Source: Acidobacteriota bacterium (GTDB taxonomy: Bacteria; Acidobacteriota; Terriglobia; Terriglobales; SCQP01). Taken from it: a DNA stretch of 64,000 nt. The stretch is taken from contig DAIDIE010000040.1 in assembly GCA_027459505.1 (NCBI GenBank), forward strand, positions 62,001-126,000, written 5' to 3'. The first letter of the stretch is position 1; the number at the start of each line of letters is the position of its first letter. The notes below the pieces were generated by a model. It was not told the DNA's origin. It did no database searches and was given only the letters and a program-made list of their open reading frames with translations. Of the stretch, positions 27,690 to 36,555 are shown piece after piece. A program made the position numbers and the translations under genes.

Positions 27690-29745
27690 TCGCCCGGAGG
27701 TAGAGGCGCTTTGCTGTTTGTAGGTATGCATAGGGGACCCGAGACGTTGGCCGACCCGTGCTTCTGACAACCGGATGCGAAAGATTACTCTTCAGCCGTT
27801 CCTCGTGTATGCCATTGCAAAGATTAAGCACCGCTGGATATTTCTGCTTTAGCCGCGTACTGAACTTCACTGACCCGATGCTCCCGAGTTTATAGGTTCC
27901 CAAGGTGGAATCATGTTGGTAAAGGCGGCTCAAAAGTCGATCATTGAACACGTCTGCTGCGTTTACGAACGCGGTAACGTTCGTATCAGCAAGGGCACGC
28001 ATATTTACGGCGAGCTTCTCCGCATCGCTATAGGTGTTTCCAAAGACTGAGCGCCAATTCAAGACTGACGATTTCCCGAGAAAACGCTCAAAGCTCCATC
28101 GGATCCCGCACGATCTCCCAGTTACGCGTTTAAACACCCCAAGCTGCCGTAGCGCTTTTGCGCCGAAGGCGTTGATGCTTTCGCGCGGTGACGGAACCGC
28201 AGTGCCAAGGTTCGCAATCTGTACGGCAGCGACAAGGCTCACATCTGAATTTGAATCACAAAGGCCCTCATTCAGGATCCGCTGCAGCATCGCGTTGCCG
28301 TATTGCTTGGAATCGAGGGCGGCAACCAATTGACAGCGCACCCACCAGTCTGATACGTACTGCCGGGTTGCGTAATGCGCTTGGTTTTCCGTCAGCGCCC
28401 GCTCCCGGAGCAGGTGTGCACCAATGACCGCCTTCAACTCAGAACCAATCGATCGGGGCCGCCACCGTTGCTTTAGCGCTCTCGTCAGGTTGTCTGCTTC
28501 GCCCTTTCGCAGCCTGCCCTGAAGGACTCCGGCCCAACCAGCCGTGACGCTTTCGTACAGCTCTTTCCGGCCTACTCTTTTGAGAAGTTCCCGCGACACC
28601 CTATTCGGAAGAATTCTGTAGCGCGCGAAGTACCTCGCAACTGGGGCGGCTAGATCGGGGCGCGCCTGACTAATGGTTAGCATTCTCTGGTTCAAACGGC
28701 TGTGCGGAATTGCGTGCGCGAGCAGATACTTGAAACGGGTTTCATCTTCGATTTGCAAGGTGGGGGTGAGCCGCGGGCTCAGCTCAATCAACCGACGCGC
28801 CAATTGAAGCTGATCTACTTGCACACCCCGAACGGCGGCCTCGGTTGGGTGGCTGATTGACTTTAGCTCCTCGTTGACGTTCTTAATTCGATGAATTTCG
28901 ATCTTAGCGGCTTGGGGGAAGAGGCCTATGTCTTTGCTGAGGTGATCGAGCCGGACCAGCATCCGGCGCAGGTCTTCCTCACGCCTGGCAAAAAGGCGAA
29001 TGTCATCAACGTACCGCAGGTACACCAAACCTGCTTTGGCCCCATAATACTGATCGAAGTGTTGTAGGACCGCCTCGGATAAAAGACCTGAGCTTAGTGG
29101 GCCTTGCGGGATGCCGTGGTTCTGGTATATCCGACGGTGGTTCGCTGTCCATTTTGTGAGACAGCGGCGCAGGAAGTCACAGAAGTCCTTGTCGCAGCCC
29201 AGATCAGCAAGAAAGTGGCAGAGAACGCCGTGATCCACGCTGTCGTAGAACGCGGTGAGGTCAAAGCTGGCGCTGTACACCAGCCCCCTATTAAAGGCAT
29301 TTCGAGCCGCCGTGTTGAATGCGGCGTATCCGTCGCTCCATTTTTTGTAGAACCAGCGACTCCTCCTACCGGCGTACATATGGCCGAAGACTTGTCGAAG
29401 ATAGCGGCTGCGGATTCGTGGAGCTAGCCGCTCAGCCACGACGTTCACGAGGGCCTGAAAAACGACCTGATCGCGAACGCTCAAGATTGTATAAGGACGT
29501 AGAAGACCGGACTTTTTGGGCAGTAAAAGCTTACACGAGTGGTCCGGGTCGTAGAATTCGCGCCGGAGCTGTTGCCTCAGCTCCTCTAGCAGGAGGTCGT
29601 CGGCCACAGCAAATCGAGAATACATGCCGCCGCAGTAACGTTTGTAGGTTGGGTCAGGGTTGCTCCTGATCCAGCGCCAGGCCCGCGCGAGATTGTCACG
29701 ATCACGAAATTCGGTGAACGCACTCAAAATATTGCCTGCCAGCAC
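27640..29745 (-). CDS. Reverse transcriptase of the unknown-group (DRT/Abi-like) class
   Basis: A 701-residue protein. The N-terminal half is a reverse transcriptase: LLLPKKSGLLRPYTILSVRD (RT1-2), SASFDLTAFYDSVDH (first catalytic Asp), NHGIPQGPLSSGLLSE (RT4) and YLRYVDDIRLFA with YVDD at 245-248. The C-terminal 330 residues are helical and match no intron maturase, endonuclease or retron feature I can see. This layout, with no domain X and a long helical extension, is like the UG/Abi RTs of which several are anti-phage defence genes. Base composition (about 48-58% GC in sampled lines) is lower than in neighbours. The start appears to be GTG 29745 without a clear ribosome binding site. It interrupts a histidine kinase gene. 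Confidence 0.8.
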   Translation of the reverse strand: MLAGNILSAFTEFRDRDNLARAWRWIRSNPDPTYKRYCGGMYSRFAVADDLLLEELRQQLRREFYDPDHSCKLLLPKKSGLLRPYTILSVRDQVVFQALVNVVAERLAPRIRSRYLRQVFGHMYAGRRSRWFYKKWSDGYAAFNTAARNAFNRGLVYSASFDLTAFYDSVDHGVLCHFLADLGCDKDFCDFLRRCLTKWTANHRRIYQNHGIPQGPLSSGLLSEAVLQHFDQYYGAKAGLVYLRYVDDIRLFARREEDLRRMLVRLDHLSKDIGLFPQAAKIEIHRIKNVNEELKSISHPTEAAVRGVQVDQLQLARRLIELSPRLTPTLQIEDETRFKYLLAHAIPHSRLNQRMLTISQARPDLAAPVARYFARYRILPNRVSRELLKRVGRKELYESVTAGWAGVLQGRLRKGEADNLTRALKQRWRPRSIGSELKAVIGAHLLRERALTENQAHYATRQYVSDWWVRCQLVAALDSKQYGNAMLQRILNEGLCDSNSDVSLVAAVQIANLGTAVPSPRESINAFGAKALRQLGVFKRVTGRSCGIRWSFERFLGKSSVLNWRSVFGNTYSDAEKLAVNMRALADTNVTAFVNAADVFNDRLLSRLYQHDSTLGTYKLGSIGSVKFSTRLKQKYPAVLNLCNGIHEERLKSNLSHPVVRSTGRPTSRVPYAYLQTAKRLYLRAIKELELVWSSPGNNRP

Positions 29746-30422
29746 AACTGATTCAGTTTAACGCCAATGGGTATCGTGTCTGTGGTGAATGAGTCGCTTT
29801 GTGGTAGCGGTCGAGACGATTTAGGTGCGTGCAGCTCAAGAGGCAGGCACGTTCGCCGTTTCGCCTTGCGCAAGCGGCTGGGCAATAATAGGCGAGGCCG
29901 AGTGGCAGTGGGGGAGCGACAAGCGCCAACTTAAATTCTGGGCCACGTCAGTTCGATGCGATCGCGGGCATAACAGACGACCAGCGCTACTGATTTAGGG
30001 TTCATTATCTCCTCGGGCGTAACCCGGTCTTCGTTGTTGCTGGGCATCTCCAAACGCCCGACCCATTGCGGACGAGACGTCGGATGTCCCCATCGCGCCA
30101 ATGATGTTCTGTTGTGGGGCACAATATTCGGCCAGGACTCGGAACTTCGTGCGGCCGGCCGATCGTGGAGAGGTATTAATGGCCAGTGACGCAAATTTTG
30201 ATGCCGGTCGGCTTGGGCGTGCCGGCGGTTCGATCCCCGAGGTCAACCATGAATCGGGGGCTTTCTGGGCGAACTGCCAGGCCCTAGCTCCATGAACCCT
30301 GATGACAACCTTGGGAGCGGCCATCGCCAGTACGCCGTGTAGTCCATGGTGTTTGCCAATCAGGTGCTCAACCCGGCGGCTGGCGATTGAGTTCAGGACG
30401 CCGGCACAAACGGAGTTCGTAC
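29746..30422. other. Gene-free stretch upstream of the reverse transcriptase
   Basis: This 677-base gap precedes the RT start on the minus strand and follows the stop of the molybdopterin oxidoreductase. Open frames inside it (about 60-110 codons) lack ribosome binding sites and familiar motifs. It may hold the RT promoter and a non-coding RNA, as in several defence RT systems, or debris from the insertion. I could not identify a convincing structured RNA or boundary repeat by eye. Confidence 0.35.
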
Positions 30423-32099
30423 CTAAATATTGGGCAGCAGATCGAAGTACTCGTGGTCCTCGTTGGCGCCGCCTTCACCCTCGCCAACCTCTTTTTCCGA
30501 GGTGACGAACTCAATGCGTTCGATCCATTTCACCATCTTGTAGCCAAGCTGGTTTTCCACACGTAGCCGCAGCGGCGCACCGTAAACCAGCGGCAAAGGC
30601 TCGCCGTTCATGCGCGTGGCCAGCATGCATTCCGGTTTGAGAACGTTTGCCAGGCTTTGCGTGTCGTAGTAGAAGTCGCCAAACAATGACGGCCAGTAGG
30701 AGTAGAAGACCACCGTCTTTGCCTGCGGCAGTGGCCGCACCAGCTCGATCAGCTTGCGCATCGGAATCCCGCCCCACTGCGCTATTCCGGTCCAACCCTG
30801 GATGCAATGGTGCATGGTGATGGTTTCGACCAGGCCCAGCGCTTCAATATCCTGCAGCGAGAGTTCCACGGGTCGTTCCACCAGGCCGCCCACTTTCAGA
30901 CGATAGTTGGCGAAGTGGTCCGCAGCCAGCTCGTTCCAATGCTGGTTATGGCTGGGCAGCTTTCCGTTGGGCCAGAAATACGGCGAGATGTCCTGCTCGC
31001 GATAGTGCTGGCTGGGATTGAGCCGGTTTAAGGTCAGGCGCTGCATTGGGTAAGTCACGAACTTGAGGGCGTGTTGCAGCTTGCGGGGATAGTTCCAGGA
31101 GAGGTAATGGGCGATGATCCAGTACAACACCACCAAGCCGATCCCCAGCATGCCCAGCCAGATGCCCCGGTCGCCCAGTGTGTCGGTACCCAGCACGATG
31201 TGGTTCATATTGCGCGCGAAGCCGGTCATCACCACCAGCGTCACGTGCACCACTAAAAACGCCAGAAACCCCAGCATGGTCAGGAAGTGCAGAGAGCGCG
31301 CCGATTGCCGCCCGCCAAACAGCCGTGCATACCAGGGAAAGCGGTTTACCAGTGCGGGGGACATGGCCAGTCCCGTCAAAATGGCGAGCGGGCCGAAGAT
31401 GAAGACCACGGAGAAGTAGGCAATCTGCTGCAGCGCGTTGTATCCGTAATAGCCGTTGGGCTCGGGTGGCAGGTGGAAGGTCGCATAGTGCACCCACACA
31501 CTCCAGGCCTGCGGCAGGACAAAACGCGAGGTGGGAACGATGCGGCGCCATTGTTCCGACCCGAAAAGCATGCTGATGAAGATGACCCCGGTCAGGATGA
31601 AGCCGTGGACATTGATGAAGTGCCAGACTCGCGCCAATCCCACCGTGTGGCTGTAGCCGGGGGTGCCAACCACCGGCGAAAGATAGCGGTTGTCGTCCTT
31701 GGCCGTCCACAGGCGGTCGCGCGGCACACGCAAGGGCGTGAAGCGAATCCATTCCGTGCCAGGCGTGCAGCCATCGTTGAAATAAAGGCGAGGATGGTCA
31801 TAAAGAATCTGCAGCCCGCTGCGGATCAGCATGGTAACGAACAGGAAGTTGAAGAAATGGCTGTAGCGCACCCAGAGTGGAAATCCGTGCGGTCCGGCAA
31901 AATTGTTGGGTTCCACCTGGGGTACCTGGGGAATGTAGGGCAGCCCGCGCAACGCGTATTGCAGCCAGGCTGCCGCCACCGCCGTCCCCAGGGCGATTGC
32001 GATCCCAATCAGGATGGAGAGGCGAACCCAGAGGAAAAACCGGCGATCATCGGGATAGTAGACCTTGCGGTGGGCGGGGTCGAAAGGAATCACTTGCAA
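30423..32099 (-). CDS. Fused cytochrome b561-like / molybdopterin oxidoreductase
   Basis: A 558-residue protein. The N-terminal 340 residues hold about five transmembrane helices with His residues suited to haem b (for example WHFINVHGFILTG, RSLHFLTMLGFLAFLVVHVTLV), as in cytochrome b561/formate dehydrogenase gamma subunits. The C-terminal domain (about 380-540) is the sulfite-oxidase-type molybdopterin fold with HHCIQGWTGIAQWGGI; Cys432 is the expected Mo ligand. It resembles a one-chain version of a YedY/MsrP-YedZ pair, so transfer of quinol electrons to a Mo-dependent reductase is likely; the substrate is unknown. Start ATG 32099. Confidence 0.82.
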   Translation of the reverse strand: MQVIPFDPAHRKVYYPDDRRFFLWVRLSILIGIAIALGTAVAAAWLQYALRGLPYIPQVPQVEPNNFAGPHGFPLWVRYSHFFNFLFVTMLIRSGLQILYDHPRLYFNDGCTPGTEWIRFTPLRVPRDRLWTAKDDNRYLSPVVGTPGYSHTVGLARVWHFINVHGFILTGVIFISMLFGSEQWRRIVPTSRFVLPQAWSVWVHYATFHLPPEPNGYYGYNALQQIAYFSVVFIFGPLAILTGLAMSPALVNRFPWYARLFGGRQSARSLHFLTMLGFLAFLVVHVTLVVMTGFARNMNHIVLGTDTLGDRGIWLGMLGIGLVVLYWIIAHYLSWNYPRKLQHALKFVTYPMQRLTLNRLNPSQHYREQDISPYFWPNGKLPSHNQHWNELAADHFANYRLKVGGLVERPVELSLQDIEALGLVETITMHHCIQGWTGIAQWGGIPMRKLIELVRPLPQAKTVVFYSYWPSLFGDFYYDTQSLANVLKPECMLATRMNGEPLPLVYGAPLRLRVENQLGYKMVKWIERIEFVTSEKEVGEGEGGANEDHEYFDLLPNI

Positions 32100-32224
32100 A
32101 CTCCCTTTTTGCCTTATGATGCAATGCCTTTACAGGAAGGCGGGCTGATTCAAAGATGCCGGTCTTGGCTGGACGTTTGGCTGGGCCGCCGTTTCCCCGA
32201 CTCAAATCAGTGCACAATCGAACG

Positions 32225-32947
32225 ATGAACGCCTTTGAGCAGGCGCATGTGGAGCCCGTCGCGATTGTGGCGGGAGCATCTTCTGGAATCGGACGTGCGA
32301 TCGCCGAGGCGCTGGTGGCGCGCGGCTGGCATGTTGCCGTGCTGGGGCGGCGGCTGGAACGCTTGCAGCAGCTGGCGGCCGCCCATCCGGGGAAGATGCA
32401 CGCTTTCGCCTGCGACCTCACCGTTCCTGAACAAGTCGAGCACTGTGCCCGCACGATTGCTGCCTGGCGGCCCAGCGTGCAGGCGCTTGTCACCAGCGCT
32501 GGAGACTTCTTTGTACGCAGTATCGAATCGACTACTCCGCCGGAGTTCGAGCGTCTATGGCGGGTGAACGTCTTTTCGAAGTTTTTGCTGGTGCGCTCCT
32601 TGCTGCCGCTTTTGCAGGCTGCGGCCGGGGCGGGCGTTCCCGCCGCCATTCTCCACATCGCATCCTTGGCCGTATACCAGGATTTTGCGGACGAAAGCGC
32701 CTACGGCTCGGCCATGCACGCCATTATCGGATTGGCGCGCAGTCAGGATGTTGAGCTTCAACCGCGCGGAATACGCGTCGCAACGCTCTCTCCCGGCCTA
32801 GTGCGCACAGAACTGACCGAGCGCAGCTTTCCGGAGGAGGTATTGGCGACTGCCATGCGCCCCCAGGAAATGGCCGCGACCGCCTGCCACATGATCGAAG
32901 TGATTCGCCAGGGCGGCTACATTCCTGAGCTGTTGCACAAACGCTAG
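32225..32947 (+). CDS. Short-chain dehydrogenase/reductase lacking the catalytic lysine
   Basis: A 240-residue classical SDR fold protein. The cofactor motif AGASSGIGRA is at 16-25, with GRRLERL favouring NADP(H). The structural Asn is present (RVNVFSK) and the catalytic Ser region is HIASLAV. The active-site motif normally Y-x-x-x-K reads YGSAM: Tyr160 is kept but position 164 is Met. The usual NNAG is TSAG. Activity may be lost or altered. ATG 32225 starts MNAFEQAHVEPVAIVAGASS; upstream in-frame sequence is not SDR-like. It is divergent from the Mo oxidoreductase. Confidence 0.8.
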   Translation: MNAFEQAHVEPVAIVAGASSGIGRAIAEALVARGWHVAVLGRRLERLQQLAAAHPGKMHAFACDLTVPEQVEHCARTIAAWRPSVQALVTSAGDFFVRSIESTTPPEFERLWRVNVFSKFLLVRSLLPLLQAAAGAGVPAAILHIASLAVYQDFADESAYGSAMHAIIGLARSQDVELQPRGIRVATLSPGLVRTELTERSFPEEVLATAMRPQEMAATACHMIEVIRQGGYIPELLHKR

Positions 32948-33025
32948 CGGCGGCAGTTTGAAAGTAAGAAGTGGGATGCGCGCTCCGGGTTTTTGCGGCA
33001 TGCTGAGCTTCGCGAAAGGGAGGGT

Positions 33026-34120
33026 ATGCCTTCAACATTTCAGCGAACTCTCGCACGACCTTTGGCTGGAGACGGCGAGCGGTGGCGTGCCGTGCTGGCG
33101 CGTGATGCGACCGCAGACGGGAGCTTCGTCTACGCGGTTCGCAGCACCAGGGTGTATTGCCGCTCGTCCTGTCCGGCACGGCGACCGCGTCCAGAGCAGG
33201 TGCGATTTTTTGCTGATGGCGATGCCGCCCGGGCTGCCGGTTACCGCCCCTGCCGGCGGTGCCGTCCGGATGAAGGCGAACCGGCGGTGCGCCAAAGTGA
33301 GTTGGTCAGCCGCATTTGCCGCTTCATTGCCGCGGCGGAGACAGCCCCGTCGCTGCGGGAATTGGCACAGCGTGCCGGGTTGAGCGCTAGTCACTTCCAC
33401 CGGCTTTTCGCCGCATACACCGGAGTGACGCCACGGGCGTATTTCCACGCGGTACGGGCCAGCCGCGTTCGAAGCCAATTGCGGGATGGCCTTACGGTTA
33501 CGGCGGCGGCTTATGAAGCCGGTTTCAACTCCAGCAGCCGCTTTTATGCTGCCGCGCAACGCGTTCTAGGAATGAAGCCTGGCGCGGTTCGCCATGGCGG
33601 CGCCGGCGAGGAGATTCGCTATGCCACGGCGCACTGCGATTTGGGAACGGTTCTAGCCGCCTTGAGTGAACGGGGCATCTGCGCAATCCTGCTTGGAGAT
33701 AACAAGCGGCCCCTCTTGGCGGAGTTGCGCGGGCTTTTCCCAAACGCCACGCTGCATCCCGCCGGCGCCAATGGCGGGGCCGCCTTGCGAGCCGTAGTCG
33801 CTTTAGTGGATGGGCAGCCGGCTCTGTTGGGGAAGCTGCCGCTCGATATTCGCGGCACGGTTTTTCAGCTGCGCGTTTGGGAGATGTTGCGAAAAATTCC
33901 CGCCGGCGGCGTCGCCACTTATGCGGAGATCGCCAGCCAACTCGGCATGCCCCGCGCCGCGCGAGCGGTGGCGAATGCCTGCGCGGCCAATCGGCTGGCA
34001 GTCGCCATTCCCTGCCATCGCGTGTTGCGCGGCAACGGGGAACTTGGCGGCTACCGCTGGGGTCTGCAACGCAAGCGCGAATTGCTGCGGCGGGAGCGCG
34101 GGAGCACTCCGGGGAGTTAG
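33026..34120 (+). CDS. ada: Bifunctional Ada: methyl-sensing regulator and O6-methylguanine-DNA methyltransferase
   Basis: The 364-residue protein has all three Ada parts. An N-terminal zinc domain has Cys45, Cys49, Cys76 and Cys79 (RVYCRSSCPARR, YRPCRRCRP), with the first as methyl acceptor from phosphotriesters. An AraC helix-turn-helix region (about 90-190) includes FHRLFAAYTGVTPRAYF. The C-terminal methyltransferase has the active-site PCHRV with Cys330. It repairs alkylated DNA and switches on its own regulon. ATG 33026 follows GGGAGGG by 2-4 bases; a longer TTG start is less likely. It ends one base from the convergent guanylyltransferase gene. Confidence 0.93.
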   Translation: MPSTFQRTLARPLAGDGERWRAVLARDATADGSFVYAVRSTRVYCRSSCPARRPRPEQVRFFADGDAARAAGYRPCRRCRPDEGEPAVRQSELVSRICRFIAAAETAPSLRELAQRAGLSASHFHRLFAAYTGVTPRAYFHAVRASRVRSQLRDGLTVTAAAYEAGFNSSSRFYAAAQRVLGMKPGAVRHGGAGEEIRYATAHCDLGTVLAALSERGICAILLGDNKRPLLAELRGLFPNATLHPAGANGGAALRAVVALVDGQPALLGKLPLDIRGTVFQLRVWEMLRKIPAGGVATYAEIASQLGMPRAARAVANACAANRLAVAIPCHRVLRGNGELGGYRWGLQRKRELLRRERGSTPGS

Positions 34121-34121
34121 G

Positions 34122-35210
34122 CTAGAGCAGCTTCTCTTTGCCCTGCTTTTCCAGTTCCTTCACTATCTTGCCGACCTTTTGCGATTGTTGCCGCGGCACG
34201 ATCAGCAGTGCGTCCGCGGTTTCAACCACAACCAGGTCGTGTACCCCTACCAGCGCTACCGTCTTGTTGGGTACATTAATGTAGTTGTCAAAGGCGTCGA
34301 TTTCTATGGCCTCGCCGGCCTGAATGACGCTGCCACCCTGCGGCGCGAGCTCCTCGTAGACCGCCGCCCAGCTCCCCAGATCGTTCCACCCCATGTCGGC
34401 GGCCGCCAGACAGACCAGCCCGTGAGTCTTTTCCAGAACGGCGTAATCGATAGAGATGTTTTCGCAACCCGGGTACCAGTGCTCCAGCGCGGCGGTGAAT
34501 TTCGACTTGGGCGCCTCAGCAATCTTGCGCAGCCGTTCGCTGGTGTCGGGGAGGTGTTCGGCCAGCGCTTCCAGGATCGAGGAGGCGCGCCATACGAACA
34601 TGCCGGCGTTCCAGTAGTAGTTTCCCGCGGCCACAAATTCCTTGGCCTGCGCCAGGTTGGGTTTTTCCGTGAACCGCCGCACGCGTTGCGCCCCCACCGG
34701 CTCGCGCCGGTGCGGCTCCTCGATGACCTCAATATAGCCATAGCCGGTCTCTGGACGACTGGGTGGAATGCCCAACACCACCAGCCGGCCGGGGCGGCGC
34801 GCTTCATGGATCGCGGCCCGGATGACGCTTTGAAAACGCTCCGGGCGGCTTATCAGGTGATCGGAGGGGAACACCCCCATCGGCACGTCGCCGCGTTGGC
34901 GAAGGATCAGTTCCGCGCCCAGCCCAATGGCGGGACCGGTGTTGCGCCCTTCCGGCTCGGCAATCACCTGCGCGGGAGGAACGCGGGGGGCCTGCCGCAA
35001 AATCGCCGAGCGCAGGTCTCGGCTGGTAATGATCCAGGTGTTTTGCGGTTCGGCCAGCGGCTCCAGCCGGGCCAGCGTCTGCTCAAGCATCGTGGTCTCC
35101 CCGACGATGTTGAGCACCTGCTTCGCCGACGAGCGGCGGCTGCGAGGCCAAAACCGGGTTCCCCGGCCGCCCGCCAGCACTACTGCGCAGAACTCTTCGC
35201 GCTTGGTCAT
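34122..35210 (-). CDS. manC: Mannose-1-phosphate guanylyltransferase
   Basis: Makes GDP-mannose from mannose-1-phosphate and GTP for surface glycans. The 362-residue protein has the nucleotidyltransferase signature LAGGRGTRFWPRSR (12-25), EPEGRNTGPAIGL, FPSDHLI, FTEKPNLAQAKEF, YYWNAGMFVW and DMGWNDLGSW, all typical. Length fits the single-function ManC without the isomerase domain. ATG 35210 gives the normal MTKREEFCAVVLAGG start. No strong ribosome binding site is visible. Confidence 0.9.
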   Translation of the reverse strand: MTKREEFCAVVLAGGRGTRFWPRSRRSSAKQVLNIVGETTMLEQTLARLEPLAEPQNTWIITSRDLRSAILRQAPRVPPAQVIAEPEGRNTGPAIGLGAELILRQRGDVPMGVFPSDHLISRPERFQSVIRAAIHEARRPGRLVVLGIPPSRPETGYGYIEVIEEPHRREPVGAQRVRRFTEKPNLAQAKEFVAAGNYYWNAGMFVWRASSILEALAEHLPDTSERLRKIAEAPKSKFTAALEHWYPGCENISIDYAVLEKTHGLVCLAAADMGWNDLGSWAAVYEELAPQGGSVIQAGEAIEIDAFDNYINVPNKTVALVGVHDLVVVETADALLIVPRQQSQKVGKIVKELEKQGKEKLL

Positions 35211-35354
35211 AAGTCGGCAGAATAGCAGTTTTCCCCACTTTTGATGGAAGAATTCTGTCTGGTTATACTCACGCCCGAGCTTGCTGATTTGGCCGCTACC
35301 ACCGCAACTGATCGCAAGGACAACTGATGGCATGATTCACGCGACAATAGAGAT

Positions 35355-36545
35355 ATGAGCTCTGCTGCGGCCCCTCCTCGCGATGCTGCCCCATTGCCGC
35401 CTCCTGACCCTGCACGCGCCCGTGCTTACGCCCGCATTCACTTCCGGCTGGGACTTCTGTCGACCGCTCTGGACCTTGTCATTCTGGTTCTGGCCCTGCT
35501 TTTGGGATGGAGCCTTGGGCTGGAGCGCTGGGTCCGGCTGGGTTTGGCGCTTCAATCGCCCTGGGTGGTGGTCCTGGCCTATACGGTTGCCGGAGGCATC
35601 ATCCTCAAGCTGGTTGGGTTGCCGCTGTCTTTGGTGGGGCGCCAGGTCGAGATTCGTTTTGAGATGAACCGCCAGAGCTGGGGCGGGTGGCTGAAGGACG
35701 AGTTGAAGTCGATCGCGCTGGAGGCGGCCTTTGGTCTGGGTGCGGTGGAGCTCATCTATTGGCTCTTGCGAGCGCATCCGCACTATTGGTGGCTATGGGC
35801 TTGGGCGGCGTTTGCTACGTTTGTCGTCGTTATGGCTCAGCTTGCGCCTGTGGTGCTGCTTCCGCTGTTCTTTAATTTCCGGCCCCTGTCGCCGGAGGAC
35901 CCGGACAAGGGGGATTTGGTCCGGCGCCTAGAGGCGCTTTGCGCCCGAGCTTCGACAAAAGTAAAAGGCGTTTTTGAGTGGGAGCTCGGCAGCAAGACGG
36001 TAAAGGCCAATGCCGCGCTCACGGGCTGGGGCGCCACCCGTCGCATTATCGTTAGCGATACCTTGCTCACCGGCTCACCCGCGGAAGAGATTGAGGCAGT
36101 TCTGGCCCATGAGCTCGGCCACCACGTGCACCGGCATATCCTGCGCGCGCTGGTGTTGCAGACGGCCATCAGCTTGCTCGGTTTTTGGCTCGCAAACGTG
36201 GTCATGCGGGCATTGGCACGTCCGCTGCACCTCAGCGGTATTGCCGATATTGCCGGGTTGCCGTTATTTATCCTCGTGGTTTCGATCCTTTCGTTACTGT
36301 TGCTCCCCTTGCTCAATGCGATTTCGCGCCATGCCGAACGCCAGGCCGACGACTACTCGTTTACAGCGATGGGAAGTGCACAACCGCTGATCGCCGGCTT
36401 GGAGCGCCTCGCCGCCAAGAACCTGGCCGAGGTCCAACCGCCGCGCTGGAAGGAAGTGTTGTTTTACTCCCACCCCTCCATCGCCACCCGTGTAGCTCGC
36501 GGCAAGGCCTGGGAGGCTGCCCACGCCAGCAGGCGGGAGGGTTGA
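35355..36545 (+). CDS. M48 family zinc metallopeptidase (Ste24-like)
   Basis: A 396-residue integral membrane protease like eukaryotic CAAX protease Ste24. Several membrane helices (about 30-185) precede the zinc motif HELGH at 252-256, within AEEIEAVLAHELGHHVHRH. The third ligand region is SRHAERQADDYS. Two further helices follow the active site. Such enzymes act in membrane protein quality control in bacteria. It is divergent from manC and convergent with the deaminase gene (gap 10 bases). Confidence 0.88.
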   Translation: MSSAAAPPRDAAPLPPPDPARARAYARIHFRLGLLSTALDLVILVLALLLGWSLGLERWVRLGLALQSPWVVVLAYTVAGGIILKLVGLPLSLVGRQVEIRFEMNRQSWGGWLKDELKSIALEAAFGLGAVELIYWLLRAHPHYWWLWAWAAFATFVVVMAQLAPVVLLPLFFNFRPLSPEDPDKGDLVRRLEALCARASTKVKGVFEWELGSKTVKANAALTGWGATRRIIVSDTLLTGSPAEEIEAVLAHELGHHVHRHILRALVLQTAISLLGFWLANVVMRALARPLHLSGIADIAGLPLFILVVSILSLLLLPLLNAISRHAERQADDYSFTAMGSAQPLIAGLERLAAKNLAEVQPPRWKEVLFYSHPSIATRVARGKAWEAAHASRREG

Positions 36546-36555
36546 GCCGAACCCG

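Noticed and set aside
30222-30245. GGTTCGATCCCCG resembling a tRNA T-arm
   Set aside because: The flanking five bases do not pair (GGCGG versus CCCGA), and no anticodon or acceptor stem can be assembled around it.
29931-30324. Small open frames in the gap beside the RT
   Set aside because: No ribosome binding sites, no recognisable motifs, and overlapping frames in both directions of similar quality.
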